Of a stretch of DNA of 64,000 nt, positions 7,685 through 16,495 are shown piece after piece (the first letter of the stretch is position 1; each line of letters begins with the position of its first letter). The stretch is from assembly GCF_020781835.1 (NCBI RefSeq), contig NZ_JAJGNJ010000008.1:62001-126000 (forward strand), written 5' to 3'. This DNA is from Microbacterium testaceum. GTDB taxonomy: Bacteria > Actinomycetota > Actinomycetes > Actinomycetales > Microbacteriaceae. The notes under the pieces were generated by a model that had not been told where the DNA came from, did not search any database, and worked only from the letters and a program-made list of their open reading frames with translations. The translations under genes were made by a program, and so were the position numbers.

Positions 7685-9172
7685 TCAGTGGTTGCTCGGG
7701 AAGCCGAGGCTGATCTGGCTTTCGCTGGGGTCGGGCCACCGGGTGGTGACGACCTTGCTGCGCGTGTAGAAGTGGATCGATTCGGGGCCGTAGATGTGCG
7801 AGTCGCCGAAGAGCGAGTTGCGCCACCCGCCGAACGAGAACGCCCCCACCGGGACGGGGATCGGCACGTTGACGCCGACCATACCGACCTCGATGTCGAA
7901 CTCGAACTGGCGCGCGGTGCCGCCGTCGCGCGTGAACACGGCGGTGCCGTTCGCGAACGGGCTGGTGTTGATCAGCTCGACGGCCTCGTCGTAGCTCGTC
8001 ACGCGCACGACCGAGAGGACGGGCCCGAAGATCTCGTCGTCGTACACCTTCATGCCCGGGGCGACGCGGTCCACAAGCGAGACGCCGATGAAGAAGCCGT
8101 CGCCCTCGAACTCCTGCGTCGTACCGTCGACGACGACCTCGGCTCCCTCGTCCGCGGCTCCCGTGACGTACGAGGCCACCTTGTCGCGGTGCTCACGGGT
8201 GATGAGCGGGCCCATCTCGCTCGTCGCATCCGTGCCGGGGCCGATCTTCAGACCCTCGATGCGCGAGGCGACCTTCTCGATCAGGGCGTCGGCGACGTCG
8301 TCGCCCACCGCCACGAGAACCGACACGGCCATGCAGCGCTCGCCGGCCGAGCCGTACGCGGCCGAGACGGCGGCGTCGGCGGCCGAGTCGAGGTCGGCGT
8401 CGGGCATGACGACCATGTGGTTCTTCGCGCCGCCCAGGGCCTGCACGCGCTTGCCGTTGTCGGCGGCACGCGAGTAGATCGACTTCGCGATCGGGGTGGA
8501 GCCGACGAAGCTCACCGCGCGGACGGCGGGGGAGTCCAGCAGCGCGTCGACGGCGACCTTGTCGCCGTGCACGACATTGAGCACACCGGCGGGGAGACCC
8601 GCCTCCTCGTACAGCTTCGCGAGGAAGACGGCGGCCGAGGGGTCCTTCTCGCTGGGCTTGAGCACGACGGTGTTGCCGCAGGCGATCGCCGAGGCGGTCA
8701 TCCACAGCGGCACCATCGCGGGGAAGTTGAACGGGGTGATCGCGGCCACCACACCGACCGGCTGCTTCACCGAGTGCACGTCGACGCCGCGGCTGACCTG
8801 CTCGGCGTGCTCGCCCTTGAGCAGGTGCACCAGGCCCGCGGCGAACTCGACGTTCTCGATGCCGCGGCTGATCTCGCCCTTGGCATCGGAGAGCACCTTG
8901 CCGTGCTCGGCCGTGATGATCGCGGCGAGCTCGTCGGTGCGCTCGACGAGGAGGTGGCGCAGCCGGAAGAACACGTCGGCGCGCTTGATGAGGCTCGTGG
9001 CCCGCCACGCGGGGAGGGCCGCCGCGGCGGCGGCGATGGCCTCGTCGACCTCCGCGGCGGAGGCGAACGCGACCTGCGCCTGCACGGCACCCGTGGCGGG
9101 GTCGAAGACGTCGCCCGTGCGCTCCGCGGCACCGCGGGCTTCGCCGTTGATGTGGTGGTGGATGACGGTCAT
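7685..9172 (-). CDS. mmsA: CoA-acylating (methyl)malonate-semialdehyde dehydrogenase
   Basis: MmsA converts methylmalonate or malonate semialdehyde to propionyl- or acetyl-CoA with NAD and CoA. The 495-residue sequence has the family features: ITPFNFPAMVPLWM near 145, GAKNHMVVMPDAD at 248-260 and nucleophile Cys280 in YGSAGERC. The catalytic Glu of ordinary ALDHs is replaced by the GGAKNH segment, as is normal in MmsA. A strong GAGGAGG lies 7 nt before ATG 9172. It heads the operon with an aminotransferase and an ALDH, which fits beta-alanine or valine-type catabolism, and it diverges from a PucR regulator 93 bp away. Confidence 0.93.
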   Translation of the reverse strand: MTVIHHHINGEARGAAERTGDVFDPATGAVQAQVAFASAAEVDEAIAAAAAALPAWRATSLIKRADVFFRLRHLLVERTDELAAIITAEHGKVLSDAKGEISRGIENVEFAAGLVHLLKGEHAEQVSRGVDVHSVKQPVGVVAAITPFNFPAMVPLWMTASAIACGNTVVLKPSEKDPSAAVFLAKLYEEAGLPAGVLNVVHGDKVAVDALLDSPAVRAVSFVGSTPIAKSIYSRAADNGKRVQALGGAKNHMVVMPDADLDSAADAAVSAAYGSAGERCMAVSVLVAVGDDVADALIEKVASRIEGLKIGPGTDATSEMGPLITREHRDKVASYVTGAADEGAEVVVDGTTQEFEGDGFFIGVSLVDRVAPGMKVYDDEIFGPVLSVVRVTSYDEAVELINTSPFANGTAVFTRDGGTARQFEFDIEVGMVGVNVPIPVPVGAFSFGGWRNSLFGDSHIYGPESIHFYTRSKVVTTRWPDPSESQISLGFPSNH

Positions 9173-9200
9173 GCGGATCCTCCTCGAGATCTCGGCCGGC

Positions 9201-9317
9201 CGGACAGATCGACCGGGGGCGCCGTAGGGTGTTCACTGCCGATTCTGCGGCAGAGAGACGGGGGAATGCGCGTGGCTGATCGTCGCAAAGACGGGCACTC
9301 TCGGACAGATCGTCCGG
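9201..9317. promoter_or_regulatory. Paired CGGACAGATCG elements, candidate PucR operator
   Basis: CGGACAGATCGACCGG (9201-9216) and CGGACAGATCGTCCGG (9302-9317) match at 15 of 16 bases and are 101 bp apart. The second contains the inverted repeat CGGAC-N5-GTCCG. The first is in the divergent mmsA/pucR promoter region and the second is in the first codons of the regulator gene. Two sites about ten helical turns apart could allow looping. Binding by the neighbouring PucR protein is inference. Confidence 0.35.
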
Positions 9318-10927
9318 ATGTCGCCGGATCACTCCCCGAGCGCGGTCTTCCCACGCTCGCCGAGGTGCTGGAGTCCTCGGCCCTGACCGCGGGCGCGCCC
9401 GAGGTGCTCGTGGGGGGGACGGCGCTCTCGGCGCCCGTGCGGTGGGTGCACGTGTCCGACAGCCCGGGAGTGGCGCGGCTGCTCGAGGGCGGCGAGCTGT
9501 TGCTCACGACGGCCTCGGCGTGGCCGGCCGAACCCGCGGATCTCCGTGCGCTCGTGGCCGAGTTCGTGCGGGCGGGCCTCGTCGGGATCGTGATCGAGCT
9601 CGGCGCCCACTACCGCTACGTGCCCGCCGTCGTGGTCGAGTCCGCGGCCGAGGCGGGATTGGCACTGATCGCCCTGCACCGCGAGATCAAGTTCGTGAGC
9701 GTGACCGAGGAGGTGCACCGACGCATCATCGACGACCAGACGGCGGCGTTGCGGGCGCGTGACGACGTGCGCACGCTGTTCACATCCCTCGCGCTCCGGG
9801 GCGCTCCCGCCGACTACATCGTGGAGCGCCTCGCGCACACGCTCGGGGCGCCCGTCGTCCTGGAGTCGCTCGCGCACGAGGTCATCGTGGCCGAGCTCGC
9901 GGATGCCGACCCCGCCGTGCTGCGCGACTGGCAGGAGAGGTCGCGTCGATTCGGCGCCGACGGCGACGACGGTCGCTCGATCGTGCCGGTGGAGGCGCGC
10001 GGCATCCGCTGGGCGACGCTGGTCGCGCTCGCGGGCCCGGGGCATCCGGCCGGACGTCGCGCCGTGCTGGAGCAGGGCGCGACGGCGCTGGCGTTGGGGC
10101 GCCTCGCGGATCCGGACGGCGAGGATTGGGCGCGCCTGGGCCGACGCCGTTTGATGGACGCGTTGCTGGGCGGCCGCTACGGATCCGCCGAGGAGGTCGT
10201 GGCGCTGCTCAGCGCCGCGCACATAGACCTGCCCGGTGCGGTGCTGTTCGGCCTGGCCGCCGACGGAGCCACCGCCGCCGACGTCGAGGCCGCCGCGGTC
10301 GATCTCGGCGGCCGCGCCCTGTGCGGCTCGCCGCGGGGTGCGAGCGAGCGAGCCGCGGGATGGATGCCGGTGCTTCTGGCCGTCCCCGCGACGACGACGT
10401 TCGCCGGGGCGGCGGCCGAACGTTTCCGCGCGCGGCTGCGAGGAGAGGGACCGTCCCCCCGGCTCTCGATCGGACCGCGCGTGGACGACGGCTTCGGCGA
10501 GGCGGCGGTCGCCCGCGCGCTGGACTCGCTCGCGCAGGCGCTGGACCTGGCCGAGGTGGGCGATCTCCCCGAGGGCGAGGTGCACTGGGTCGCGCGGCAT
10601 CCGCTCGTCCGCTTCGTGTCGTCGCTGCGGGGCGATCACAGACTCCTCGAGCACGGTGAGGACCTCCTCGCGCCGGTGCTCACCGCCCCGCCCGCGCGCC
10701 GGCGAGATCTGCTCGCGGCGCTCTCCGCGATCGTCGCGCACCCCGGCAACCGCACGGCGGCCGCCGCCGCGGCCCACGTGTCCCGGTCGGTGTTCTACCA
10801 GCGCCTCGACCTCGCCGAGCGGATGCTGGGGGTCGACCTCGACGACGGCGAGGTCGTGGCCGCCCTGCACCTCGCCCTCGTCGTGCACCGGGCGCATCGC
10901 TCACCCGGATCGACCGACCCGCGGTGA
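9266..10927 (+). CDS. PucR-family transcriptional regulator
   Basis: The 553-residue protein has an N-terminal PucR domain (PTLAEVLESSALTAG, then WVHVSDSPGVARLLEGGELLL) and a C-terminal helix-turn-helix of the PucR/CdaR type (NRTAAAAAAHVSRSVFYQRL). It is divergent from mmsA-aminotransferase-ALDH. In Corynebacterium glutamicum the PucR-type GabR is likewise divergent from the gabTDP operon and activates it with GABA, so a similar role is likely but not shown. ATG 9266 touches GGGGGA, while GTG 9272 has it at a 6-nt spacing, so translation could start 2 codons later. A TAGGGT box at 9223 region gives a plausible promoter. Confidence 0.88.
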   Translation: MRVADRRKDGHSRTDRPDVAGSLPERGLPTLAEVLESSALTAGAPEVLVGGTALSAPVRWVHVSDSPGVARLLEGGELLLTTASAWPAEPADLRALVAEFVRAGLVGIVIELGAHYRYVPAVVVESAAEAGLALIALHREIKFVSVTEEVHRRIIDDQTAALRARDDVRTLFTSLALRGAPADYIVERLAHTLGAPVVLESLAHEVIVAELADADPAVLRDWQERSRRFGADGDDGRSIVPVEARGIRWATLVALAGPGHPAGRRAVLEQGATALALGRLADPDGEDWARLGRRRLMDALLGGRYGSAEEVVALLSAAHIDLPGAVLFGLAADGATAADVEAAAVDLGGRALCGSPRGASERAAGWMPVLLAVPATTTFAGAAAERFRARLRGEGPSPRLSIGPRVDDGFGEAAVARALDSLAQALDLAEVGDLPEGEVHWVARHPLVRFVSSLRGDHRLLEHGEDLLAPVLTAPPARRRDLLAALSAIVAHPGNRTAAAAAAHVSRSVFYQRLDLAERMLGVDLDDGEVVAALHLALVVHRAHRSPGSTDPR

Positions 10928-10979
10928 GCGTCACCGGAGGGCCGTGACCGTTACGATGACCGGGACGAGGGGCGCGGAG

Positions 10980-12620
10980 ATGGCTGAGCGGCAGACGTGG
11001 GTGCGGCGCGTGTGGACGCGGGCGGCCGCCGTCGCCTCGGTCGCCGTCCTTCTGCTCGTCGGGTCGCTCGCCGCTCCCGCGGCCTCCGCCGCCACGCTGC
11101 CGGGCTGGCTGTCCACGCGGGGCTCGACCATCGTCACCTCCAGCGGCACCCCGTACACGATCAAGGCCGTCGCCTGGTTCGGCATGGAGACGTCGAACTG
11201 CGCTCCCCACGGGCTGTGGACGATCTCGCTCGACGAGGGCCTGGCGAAGATCGCGGCGATGGGCTTCACCACCGTGCGGCTGCCCTTCTCGAACGAGTGC
11301 CTGGCGGCGACGCAGACCACCTCGATCAACGCCGACGCCAATCCCGGCCTGGTCGGCCTGACGCCCCTGCGCCTCCTGGACACCGTCATCGCCCGGGCCA
11401 GAGCGCACGGGTTGTCGGTGATCCTCGACCGCCACCGGCCCGACTCGGGTGCGCAGAGCGAGCTCTGGTACACCGCGCAGTACCCCGAGAAGCGGTGGAT
11501 CGACGATTGGACGATGCTCGCCGCCCGGTACAAGAACAACTCCACGGTCATCGGTGTCGACCTGCACAATGAACCGCACGGTCCGGCCTGTTGGAACTGC
11601 GGCGACCCCGCGCGCGACTGGCGCGCCGCCGCCACGCGGGCAGCCAACGCGGTGCTGGCCGTGAACCCGCGCCTGTTGATCGTCGTCGAGGGGGTCGAGC
11701 GTCAGAACGACGGCTCGAACACGTGGTGGGGCGGCGGGCTGAAGGACGTCCGCAGCGCGCCGATGACGCTGTCGGTGAAGAACCGCGTCGTCTACTCGCC
11801 CCACGACTATCCCGCCACGGTGCACGGACAGGCGTGGTTCTCGGACCCGCGGTACCCGGCGAATCTTCCGGCGCTCTGGGATGCCAATTGGGGCTACCTC
11901 GCGAAGGAGAACATCGCTCCGGTTCTGCTCGGGGAGTTCGGTACGAAGTTCGAGACCGCGAGCGACAGGGCCTGGTTGACGGCCCTGGTCGACTACGTCG
12001 CCGAGCGCAAGATCAGCTACGCCTACTGGTCGTTCAACCCCAACAGCGGCGACACCGGCGGCCTGCTCGCCGACGACTGGCGCACCACGCAGACCGCGAA
12101 GCTCGACGCTCTGCGTCCCCTCCTCGCGCCCGCGCCGCAGTCGACCCCGGCGCCGCGGCCCACCGCGACCGCGACGCCGAAGCCGTCGGCGACGCCGAAG
12201 CCGTCCGCGACGCCGAAGCCGTCGGCGACGCCGAAGCCGTCCGCGACGCCGAAGCCGTCGGTGACTCCCAAACCGTCGCCGACCCCGACGCCGACCCCGC
12301 GCCCCACGGGGAGTTCCGCGCCGGCGTCCGTCGCCGTGGCCTGGATCCCGCAGAGCGCATGGGCGACCGGGTACGTGAGCGAGTTCACGGTCCAGGCAGC
12401 GGGGCCGGTCGCTTCGTGGACGGTGTCATGGGAATCGCCGGGGGCGACGGCGGTGACCACCGCCTGGGGGATGACGTGCGGCATCCGCTCGTCGACCGTC
12501 ACCTGCCGCGGCGATGGCTGGGCGGGCTCGCTCGCGGCCGGACAGACGGTCCGGGTCGGTCTGCAGGTGGCCGCGCCCGCGGCTCCGAGCGCGCCGCGAC
12601 TGAGCGTGGACGCCGACTGA
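10980..12620 (+). CDS. Secreted GH5 glycoside hydrolase with CBM2-like domain
   Basis: This 546-residue secreted endo-glycanase (cellulase/mannanase superfamily) has a signal peptide at about 1-37 ending PAASA. A GH5 (beta/alpha)8 domain spans about 38-385, with the proton donor Glu198 in DLHNEP and the nucleophile Glu319 in LLGEFG. A Pro/Thr/Lys linker at about 390-440 leads to a C-terminal domain of about 100 residues. That domain's WATGYVSEFTV and SWTVSWESPG patterns resemble the family 2 cellulose-binding module. GAGGGG lies 7 nt before ATG 10980 and a TACGAT box lies about 25 nt upstream. The substrate is probably beta-1,4-glucan, inferred from the binding module. It stands alone as a transcription unit. 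Confidence 0.9.
   Translation: MAERQTWVRRVWTRAAAVASVAVLLLVGSLAAPAASAATLPGWLSTRGSTIVTSSGTPYTIKAVAWFGMETSNCAPHGLWTISLDEGLAKIAAMGFTTVRLPFSNECLAATQTTSINADANPGLVGLTPLRLLDTVIARARAHGLSVILDRHRPDSGAQSELWYTAQYPEKRWIDDWTMLAARYKNNSTVIGVDLHNEPHGPACWNCGDPARDWRAAATRAANAVLAVNPRLLIVVEGVERQNDGSNTWWGGGLKDVRSAPMTLSVKNRVVYSPHDYPATVHGQAWFSDPRYPANLPALWDANWGYLAKENIAPVLLGEFGTKFETASDRAWLTALVDYVAERKISYAYWSFNPNSGDTGGLLADDWRTTQTAKLDALRPLLAPAPQSTPAPRPTATATPKPSATPKPSATPKPSATPKPSATPKPSVTPKPSPTPTPTPRPTGSSAPASVAVAWIPQSAWATGYVSEFTVQAAGPVASWTVSWESPGATAVTTAWGMTCGIRSSTVTCRGDGWAGSLAAGQTVRVGLQVAAPAAPSAPRLSVDAD
12174..12281 (+). repeat. Six 18-bp tandem repeats encoding TPKPSA linker
   Basis: Copies of ACGCCGAAGCCGTCGGCG run in frame; the third codon position of the Ser/Ala pair alternates between copies, and the last copy has diverged. 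They make the extended linker between the catalytic and binding domains. Confidence 0.9.
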
Positions 12621-12688
12621 CCGGCCGCTTCGCGGCATCCATCGCCCACCCATAGGCCCCGCTGGGCGGTGTCTCGTGCTCGGCTGCC

Positions 12689-12694
12689 TACGAT
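12689..12694 (+). promoter_or_regulatory. -10 box TACGAT of the GT39-like gene
   Basis: The hexamer ends 6 nt before the GTG at 12701 with no ribosome site between, predicting a leaderless transcript. Confidence 0.5.
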
Positions 12695-12700
12695 GCGCCG

Positions 12701-14674
12701 GTGACCGCCGTTCTGAGCCTGCCGCAGACCCCGATCTCCCGCCGTGTCCCGGCCACCCGCGCGCGCGGAGGCGCCTGGCCGTGGGGTCTGGCCGTCATCG
12801 CCCTGGTGTCCCTGGTCCTCACCGCCTGGCAGGTGTGGGACGGAACGCCGTCGGAGTACTACGCCGCGATCGCGGTGTCGATGAGCCAGTCGTGGTCGAA
12901 CTTCTTCTTCGGGGCCATGGACCCGGCGGGAACCGTCACACTCGACAAGATCCCGGGATCGTTCTGGATCCCGGCGCTCCTGGTGAAAGCGTTCGGGTAC
13001 TCGGCCTGGACGGTGATCCTCCCCAACGCCCTCGCGGCCGTGGGGGCGGCACTCGTCACCGCCGTGACGGCGCGACGACTCGGCGGAGTCCGGGCGGGTC
13101 TGCTGGCCGGCGCGATCGTGGCGGTGACGCCGATCCTCGTCGCGGTCTCGCGCTCCAACCAACCCGAGTCGTTCTTCGTGCTCGGCCTCGCGATCACCGC
13201 CTGGGCGGCCGTCCGAGCCGTGCACTCACGCAGCTTGGGCTGGCTCGTGATCGCGGGCGCATCGGTCGGGCTGTCGTTCCAGTTCTACATGCTCGAGGCG
13301 TGGGCGGTCTGGCCCGCGCTCGCCGCGGCCTACCTGTGCACGGCGCAGTCCTGGGGGCGTCGGGTCGGACACCTGCTCGTCGCGGGTGTCGTCAGCGCCG
13401 TGGCCTCGCTGTGGTGGGTGGCGATCGTGGCGCTCATCCCGACCGGGAGCCGCCCGTACATCGGCAGCACCATCGGCAACGATCCGTGGGAGATGGTGTT
13501 CGGATACAACGGTCTCGGGCGGTTCGCCGCCACATCCGACAGCTCGGCGTACGAGTCGTTCACTCCGCCGTTCTCGGGCGAGCCGGGTCTGCTGCGCCTG
13601 TTCAACGCGCAGCTGGCCGGCCAGATCGCCTGGCTGATCCCGGCGGCGATCGTCTCGCTCGTCGTGCTGTGGCTCCTCCGCTTCCCCCGGGCTCTCACCC
13701 TGCTGCTGACGGTCTGGACGCTGACCTTCGTCGCGATGTTCTCGGTGGTCGCCGGGATGCACCAGTTCTACACGGCAGCCCTCGCGGTGCCCCTCGCGCT
13801 CGTCGTCGCGACCGCACTGGCCTGGACTGCGCGGAAAGGCATCATCTGGCCCGCGGTGACGGTCGTCGCGGTCGCGGCGGCGACAGCGGTCGGTATCGGG
13901 ATCTCCGTCGGCGGGTACAGCCTCCCTGTGGCCATCGCTCAGGCGGCGGCGGCGGTCGCCGCGATCGTGCTGCTGCTCGCGCGTCAGCGCGCTCGCCTCG
14001 TCACGGCCGCCGCCCTGGTCGTGGGCCTGCTGCTCACCCCGGCGGTGTGGTCGGCGGTCACCATCGCCCACCCCAGCGCCATCAACCCGGTCGCCGGCGG
14101 GGTGTCGGAGACGGCGTCCGGTTTCGGCGGTCCGGGAGCCTTCGGCGGGCGCTCCGGCGCAGCGACGGGCGGGCAGAACATGTCCGCCGACGCGGGCGGG
14201 TCGCGGGCGTTCCCCGGTCCCCGCGGCGGCGCCGCACCGGGGCGCGGAAACGGCGGGGGCGCGCCCGGCGGGGCCGGTGCCGCGGGCGGGGCGGGGGCAG
14301 CGGGCGGGACCGGTGACACCGCCGCCCTGCTGACGTGGCTCGAGGAGAACCGTGACGGAGCGACGTATCTCGCCGCGGCCTTCGGGGCGCAGAGCGCCGC
14401 GCAGCTCATCGTCGCCTCCGACGGCGAGGCGGTCCTGCCGATCGGTGGATTCAACGGGACCGATGCGGTGCCGACCCTCGACCGTTTCGTCTCGCTCGTC
14501 GACAGCGGCGAGCTGCGCTTCGTCGTCGGCGGCGACGACCGGATGGGCGGGACCGCGGGGGCGACGGCCGACGCGGGAACCGCCGGGACCGCCTCGGCGC
14601 AGATCCGCACCTGGGTGCAGCAGAACTGCGCAGAGGCGTCCGGCGCGCCGGCCACGGTGTACGTCTGCGGCTGA
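12701..14674 (+). CDS. GT39/ArnT-like membrane glycosyltransferase
   Basis: The 657-residue polytopic protein belongs to the polyprenyl-phosphate-sugar-dependent GT-C enzymes (protein mannosyltransferase/YkcB-like). The first extracytoplasmic loop carries SEYYAAIAVSMSQS and MDPAGTVTLDKIPG, the acidic-residue loop expected to be catalytic. About ten transmembrane helices reach residue 460. A Gly/Ala-rich spacer (about 470-545) precedes a soluble C-terminal domain with TWLEENRDGATYLAAAFG, typical of YkcA/B-like actinobacterial enzymes. It probably glycosylates an envelope protein or polymer using a lipid-linked sugar. The acceptor is unknown. It converges on the hydrolase gene with a 12-bp gap. 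Confidence 0.85.
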   Translation: MTAVLSLPQTPISRRVPATRARGGAWPWGLAVIALVSLVLTAWQVWDGTPSEYYAAIAVSMSQSWSNFFFGAMDPAGTVTLDKIPGSFWIPALLVKAFGYSAWTVILPNALAAVGAALVTAVTARRLGGVRAGLLAGAIVAVTPILVAVSRSNQPESFFVLGLAITAWAAVRAVHSRSLGWLVIAGASVGLSFQFYMLEAWAVWPALAAAYLCTAQSWGRRVGHLLVAGVVSAVASLWWVAIVALIPTGSRPYIGSTIGNDPWEMVFGYNGLGRFAATSDSSAYESFTPPFSGEPGLLRLFNAQLAGQIAWLIPAAIVSLVVLWLLRFPRALTLLLTVWTLTFVAMFSVVAGMHQFYTAALAVPLALVVATALAWTARKGIIWPAVTVVAVAAATAVGIGISVGGYSLPVAIAQAAAAVAAIVLLLARQRARLVTAAALVVGLLLTPAVWSAVTIAHPSAINPVAGGVSETASGFGGPGAFGGRSGAATGGQNMSADAGGSRAFPGPRGGAAPGRGNGGGAPGGAGAAGGAGAAGGTGDTAALLTWLEENRDGATYLAAAFGAQSAAQLIVASDGEAVLPIGGFNGTDAVPTLDRFVSLVDSGELRFVVGGDDRMGGTAGATADAGTAGTASAQIRTWVQQNCAEASGAPATVYVCG

Positions 14675-14686
14675 GGCTGAGGCGGG

Positions 14687-15484
14687 TCAGATCTCGCGCG
14701 ACAGGAACGCGATACCCGCCTCGCGGAAGGCGCGTGCTCCGGGGGCGTTCACGTGGTGTCGCCCCGGGATGTCGACGAACTCCCCCTGCGGCAGGAGTCG
14801 CGCCAGACGCGCGGACTGATCGTGGATGGGGTCCTCGGTGCCGGTGGCGATGAGCACCGGTTGCCGCGGGGGAGCGGCCGGGTCCGGATCGGTCTCGCCG
14901 AGCCGCATCCCCTCGGCGATCGCGACGAGTGCCCGAAGGTCGTTGCCGGGGACGCGTTCGGCCAGAGCCATGTAGCGCTGGGTGGTGGCATCCTGGACCG
15001 CCTCGCCGCGGTCGAGGAACGCCCGGGCCTGCTCGACCTGCAGCCGCGCGAGGGGGCGGCCGTCGGGGATGCCGCCCAGGACCGCCCGTTCGACGTGCTC
15101 GGGCGCGTCGACGGCGAGCTGCCAGCCGACGCGACCGCCGAGGGAATAGCCGAGGTAGCGGACCTGGTCGACCAGGTAGGTGTCGAGCACAGCGACCAGA
15201 TCGGAGACGAGCGCGGTCATACGGTAGCTGTTCGCGTCGTGGGGCTTGTCGCTCAGTCCGTGACCGCGCTGATCCACCGCCAGTACGCGGAATCCGGCGC
15301 GCAGCAGGTCTCGGATCCAGCCGGTGTTGACCCAGTTGTCGCGCGTGCTGGACCCGAAGCCGTGCACGCACAGCACGGTCTCGGCATCAGGATCGCCCCA
15401 GGAGTACGTCGCGAGGCGGATGTTGTCGCCGACGATGACGAACTGCGGCGACGGGATCTCGGTGAGCGCGGGCACGGCATCCAT
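14687..15484 (-). CDS. Alpha/beta-fold hydrolase
   Basis: The 265-residue serine hydrolase has the oxyanion strand VLCVHGFGSS, the DQRGHGLSDKP loop and the nucleophile elbow GYSLGG. The catalytic Asp is probably in TGTEDPIHD and the His in GRHHVNAPG near the C-terminus. Family members are esterases, epoxide hydrolases or C-C hydrolases, and the substrate cannot be told. ATG 15484 is chosen because GGGAGG lies 9 nt upstream; a longer start at 15532 has no such site. It is divergent from the mug gene. Confidence 0.88.
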   Translation of the reverse strand: MDAVPALTEIPSPQFVIVGDNIRLATYSWGDPDAETVLCVHGFGSSTRDNWVNTGWIRDLLRAGFRVLAVDQRGHGLSDKPHDANSYRMTALVSDLVAVLDTYLVDQVRYLGYSLGGRVGWQLAVDAPEHVERAVLGGIPDGRPLARLQVEQARAFLDRGEAVQDATTQRYMALAERVPGNDLRALVAIAEGMRLGETDPDPAAPPRQPVLIATGTEDPIHDQSARLARLLPQGEFVDIPGRHHVNAPGARAFREAGIAFLSREI

Positions 15485-15529
15485 CCCGCCGATCCTCCCA
15501 CAGCCCTCCGCCGCGCGCGGTGAAGTGGT

Positions 15530-15535
15530 CATAGT
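15530..15535 (+). promoter_or_regulatory. -10 box CATAGT of mug
   Basis: CATAGT (TATAGT-like) ends exactly 6 nt before ATG 15542; no Shine-Dalgarno sequence is present, so a leaderless mRNA is predicted. Confidence 0.45.
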
Positions 15536-15541
15536 GGTGTC

Positions 15542-16111
15542 ATGGGGTATTCGCGCGCCGAGCTGCAGTCGTTCCGGGATGCCACGATCCCCGATCTCAC
15601 CGGCCCGGGGCTCCGACTGCTGTTCGTCGGCATCAACCCCGGGCTGTGGACGGCTGCGACCGGCACTGCCTTCGCCCGCCCGGGGAACCGGTTCTGGCCC
15701 GCGCTCGTGGAGGCCGGGATCCTGCCGCGCCTGCCGGCCTTCACGGGGCCGCTCGACGACGCGGACCGCCGCATGGTCTTCGCCGCGGGAGTCGGGGTGA
15801 CCAACCTCGCCGCCCGCGCCACCGCGCGCGCGGACGAGTTGAGTCGGGACGAGCTGCGCGCGGGCGCTGCGTCGCTGGAGACGCGCGTGGCCGCTCTCGC
15901 GCCGCGGGTCGTCGCGGTCGTCGGACTCACGGCGTACCGGCAGGGATTCGACCGCCCCCGAGCCGTCGCCGGACGGCAGGCCGAGGGCATCGGCGGCGTC
16001 ATGACGTGGGTACTGCCCAACCCCAGCGGCCTCAACGCGCACGACACGGTCGCCACGCTCGCGCGGGCGTACGCCGAACCCGCGCGGGCGGCCGGACTCC
16101 TGCCGCGGTGA
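15542..16111 (+). CDS. mug: Mismatch-specific DNA glycosylase (Mug/UDG family 2)
   Basis: The 189-residue enzyme removes uracil or thymine mispaired with guanine in base excision repair. The diagnostic family motifs are GINPGL at residues 30-35 (with Asn32 as the catalytic position) and NPSGLNAH at 160-167, which inserts into the duplex. The length is that of Mug/TDG proteins. It stands alone, divergent from the hydrolase and followed by DUF1905. Confidence 0.92.
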   Translation: MGYSRAELQSFRDATIPDLTGPGLRLLFVGINPGLWTAATGTAFARPGNRFWPALVEAGILPRLPAFTGPLDDADRRMVFAAGVGVTNLAARATARADELSRDELRAGAASLETRVAALAPRVVAVVGLTAYRQGFDRPRAVAGRQAEGIGGVMTWVLPNPSGLNAHDTVATLARAYAEPARAAGLLPR

Positions 16112-16186
16112 CGGCTCCTCCCCGGGGAGAACGCGGCCGGGGCGCTCACGACGCCGGGTAGGGTGACGCCGTCGGGAGGAGACAGC

Positions 16187-16483
16187 GTGATCGTGGAGTT
16201 CGAGGGAGAGGTCTTCCGGTGGGAGGCGAGACTCGACAGCGACTGGTACTTCGTCGCGCTGCCGCTCGATCTCAGCGACGCCATCCGTGAGACGCAGACG
16301 TATCGGCGCGGCTTCGGCGGTGTCCGCGTCGAAGCGACGATCGGCGCGTCGACGTGGCGGACATCGGTGTTCCCCCAGTCCGACGGTGCGTACGTCCTCC
16401 CCCTCAAGCGGGCAGTCCGAGAGCGCGAGGGCATCGCGCCCACGGCGATCGTCCTGGTCGAGCTGTCCGTGCTGGACGCATAG
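16187..16483 (+). CDS. DUF1905-domain protein
   Basis: This small soluble protein (98 residues) has the DUF1905 pattern: an N-terminal beta strand VEFEGEVFRWEA, WYFVALP and a C-terminal LPLKRAVREREGI. The biochemical role of the family is not established. GTG 16187 has GGGAGGAG at a 6-7 nt spacing, so it is preferred over an earlier ACG/ATG-less frame. A TAGGGT box 16 nt upstream of the ribosome site is a likely promoter. Confidence 0.8.
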   Translation: MIVEFEGEVFRWEARLDSDWYFVALPLDLSDAIRETQTYRRGFGGVRVEATIGASTWRTSVFPQSDGAYVLPLKRAVREREGIAPTAIVLVELSVLDA

Positions 16484-16495
16484 CGGACCCCGCCC

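Noticed and set aside
12174..12281. Regular 18-bp repeats as a possible CRISPR
   Set aside because: They are contiguous, in frame, and encode a Pro/Thr linker; there are no spacers.
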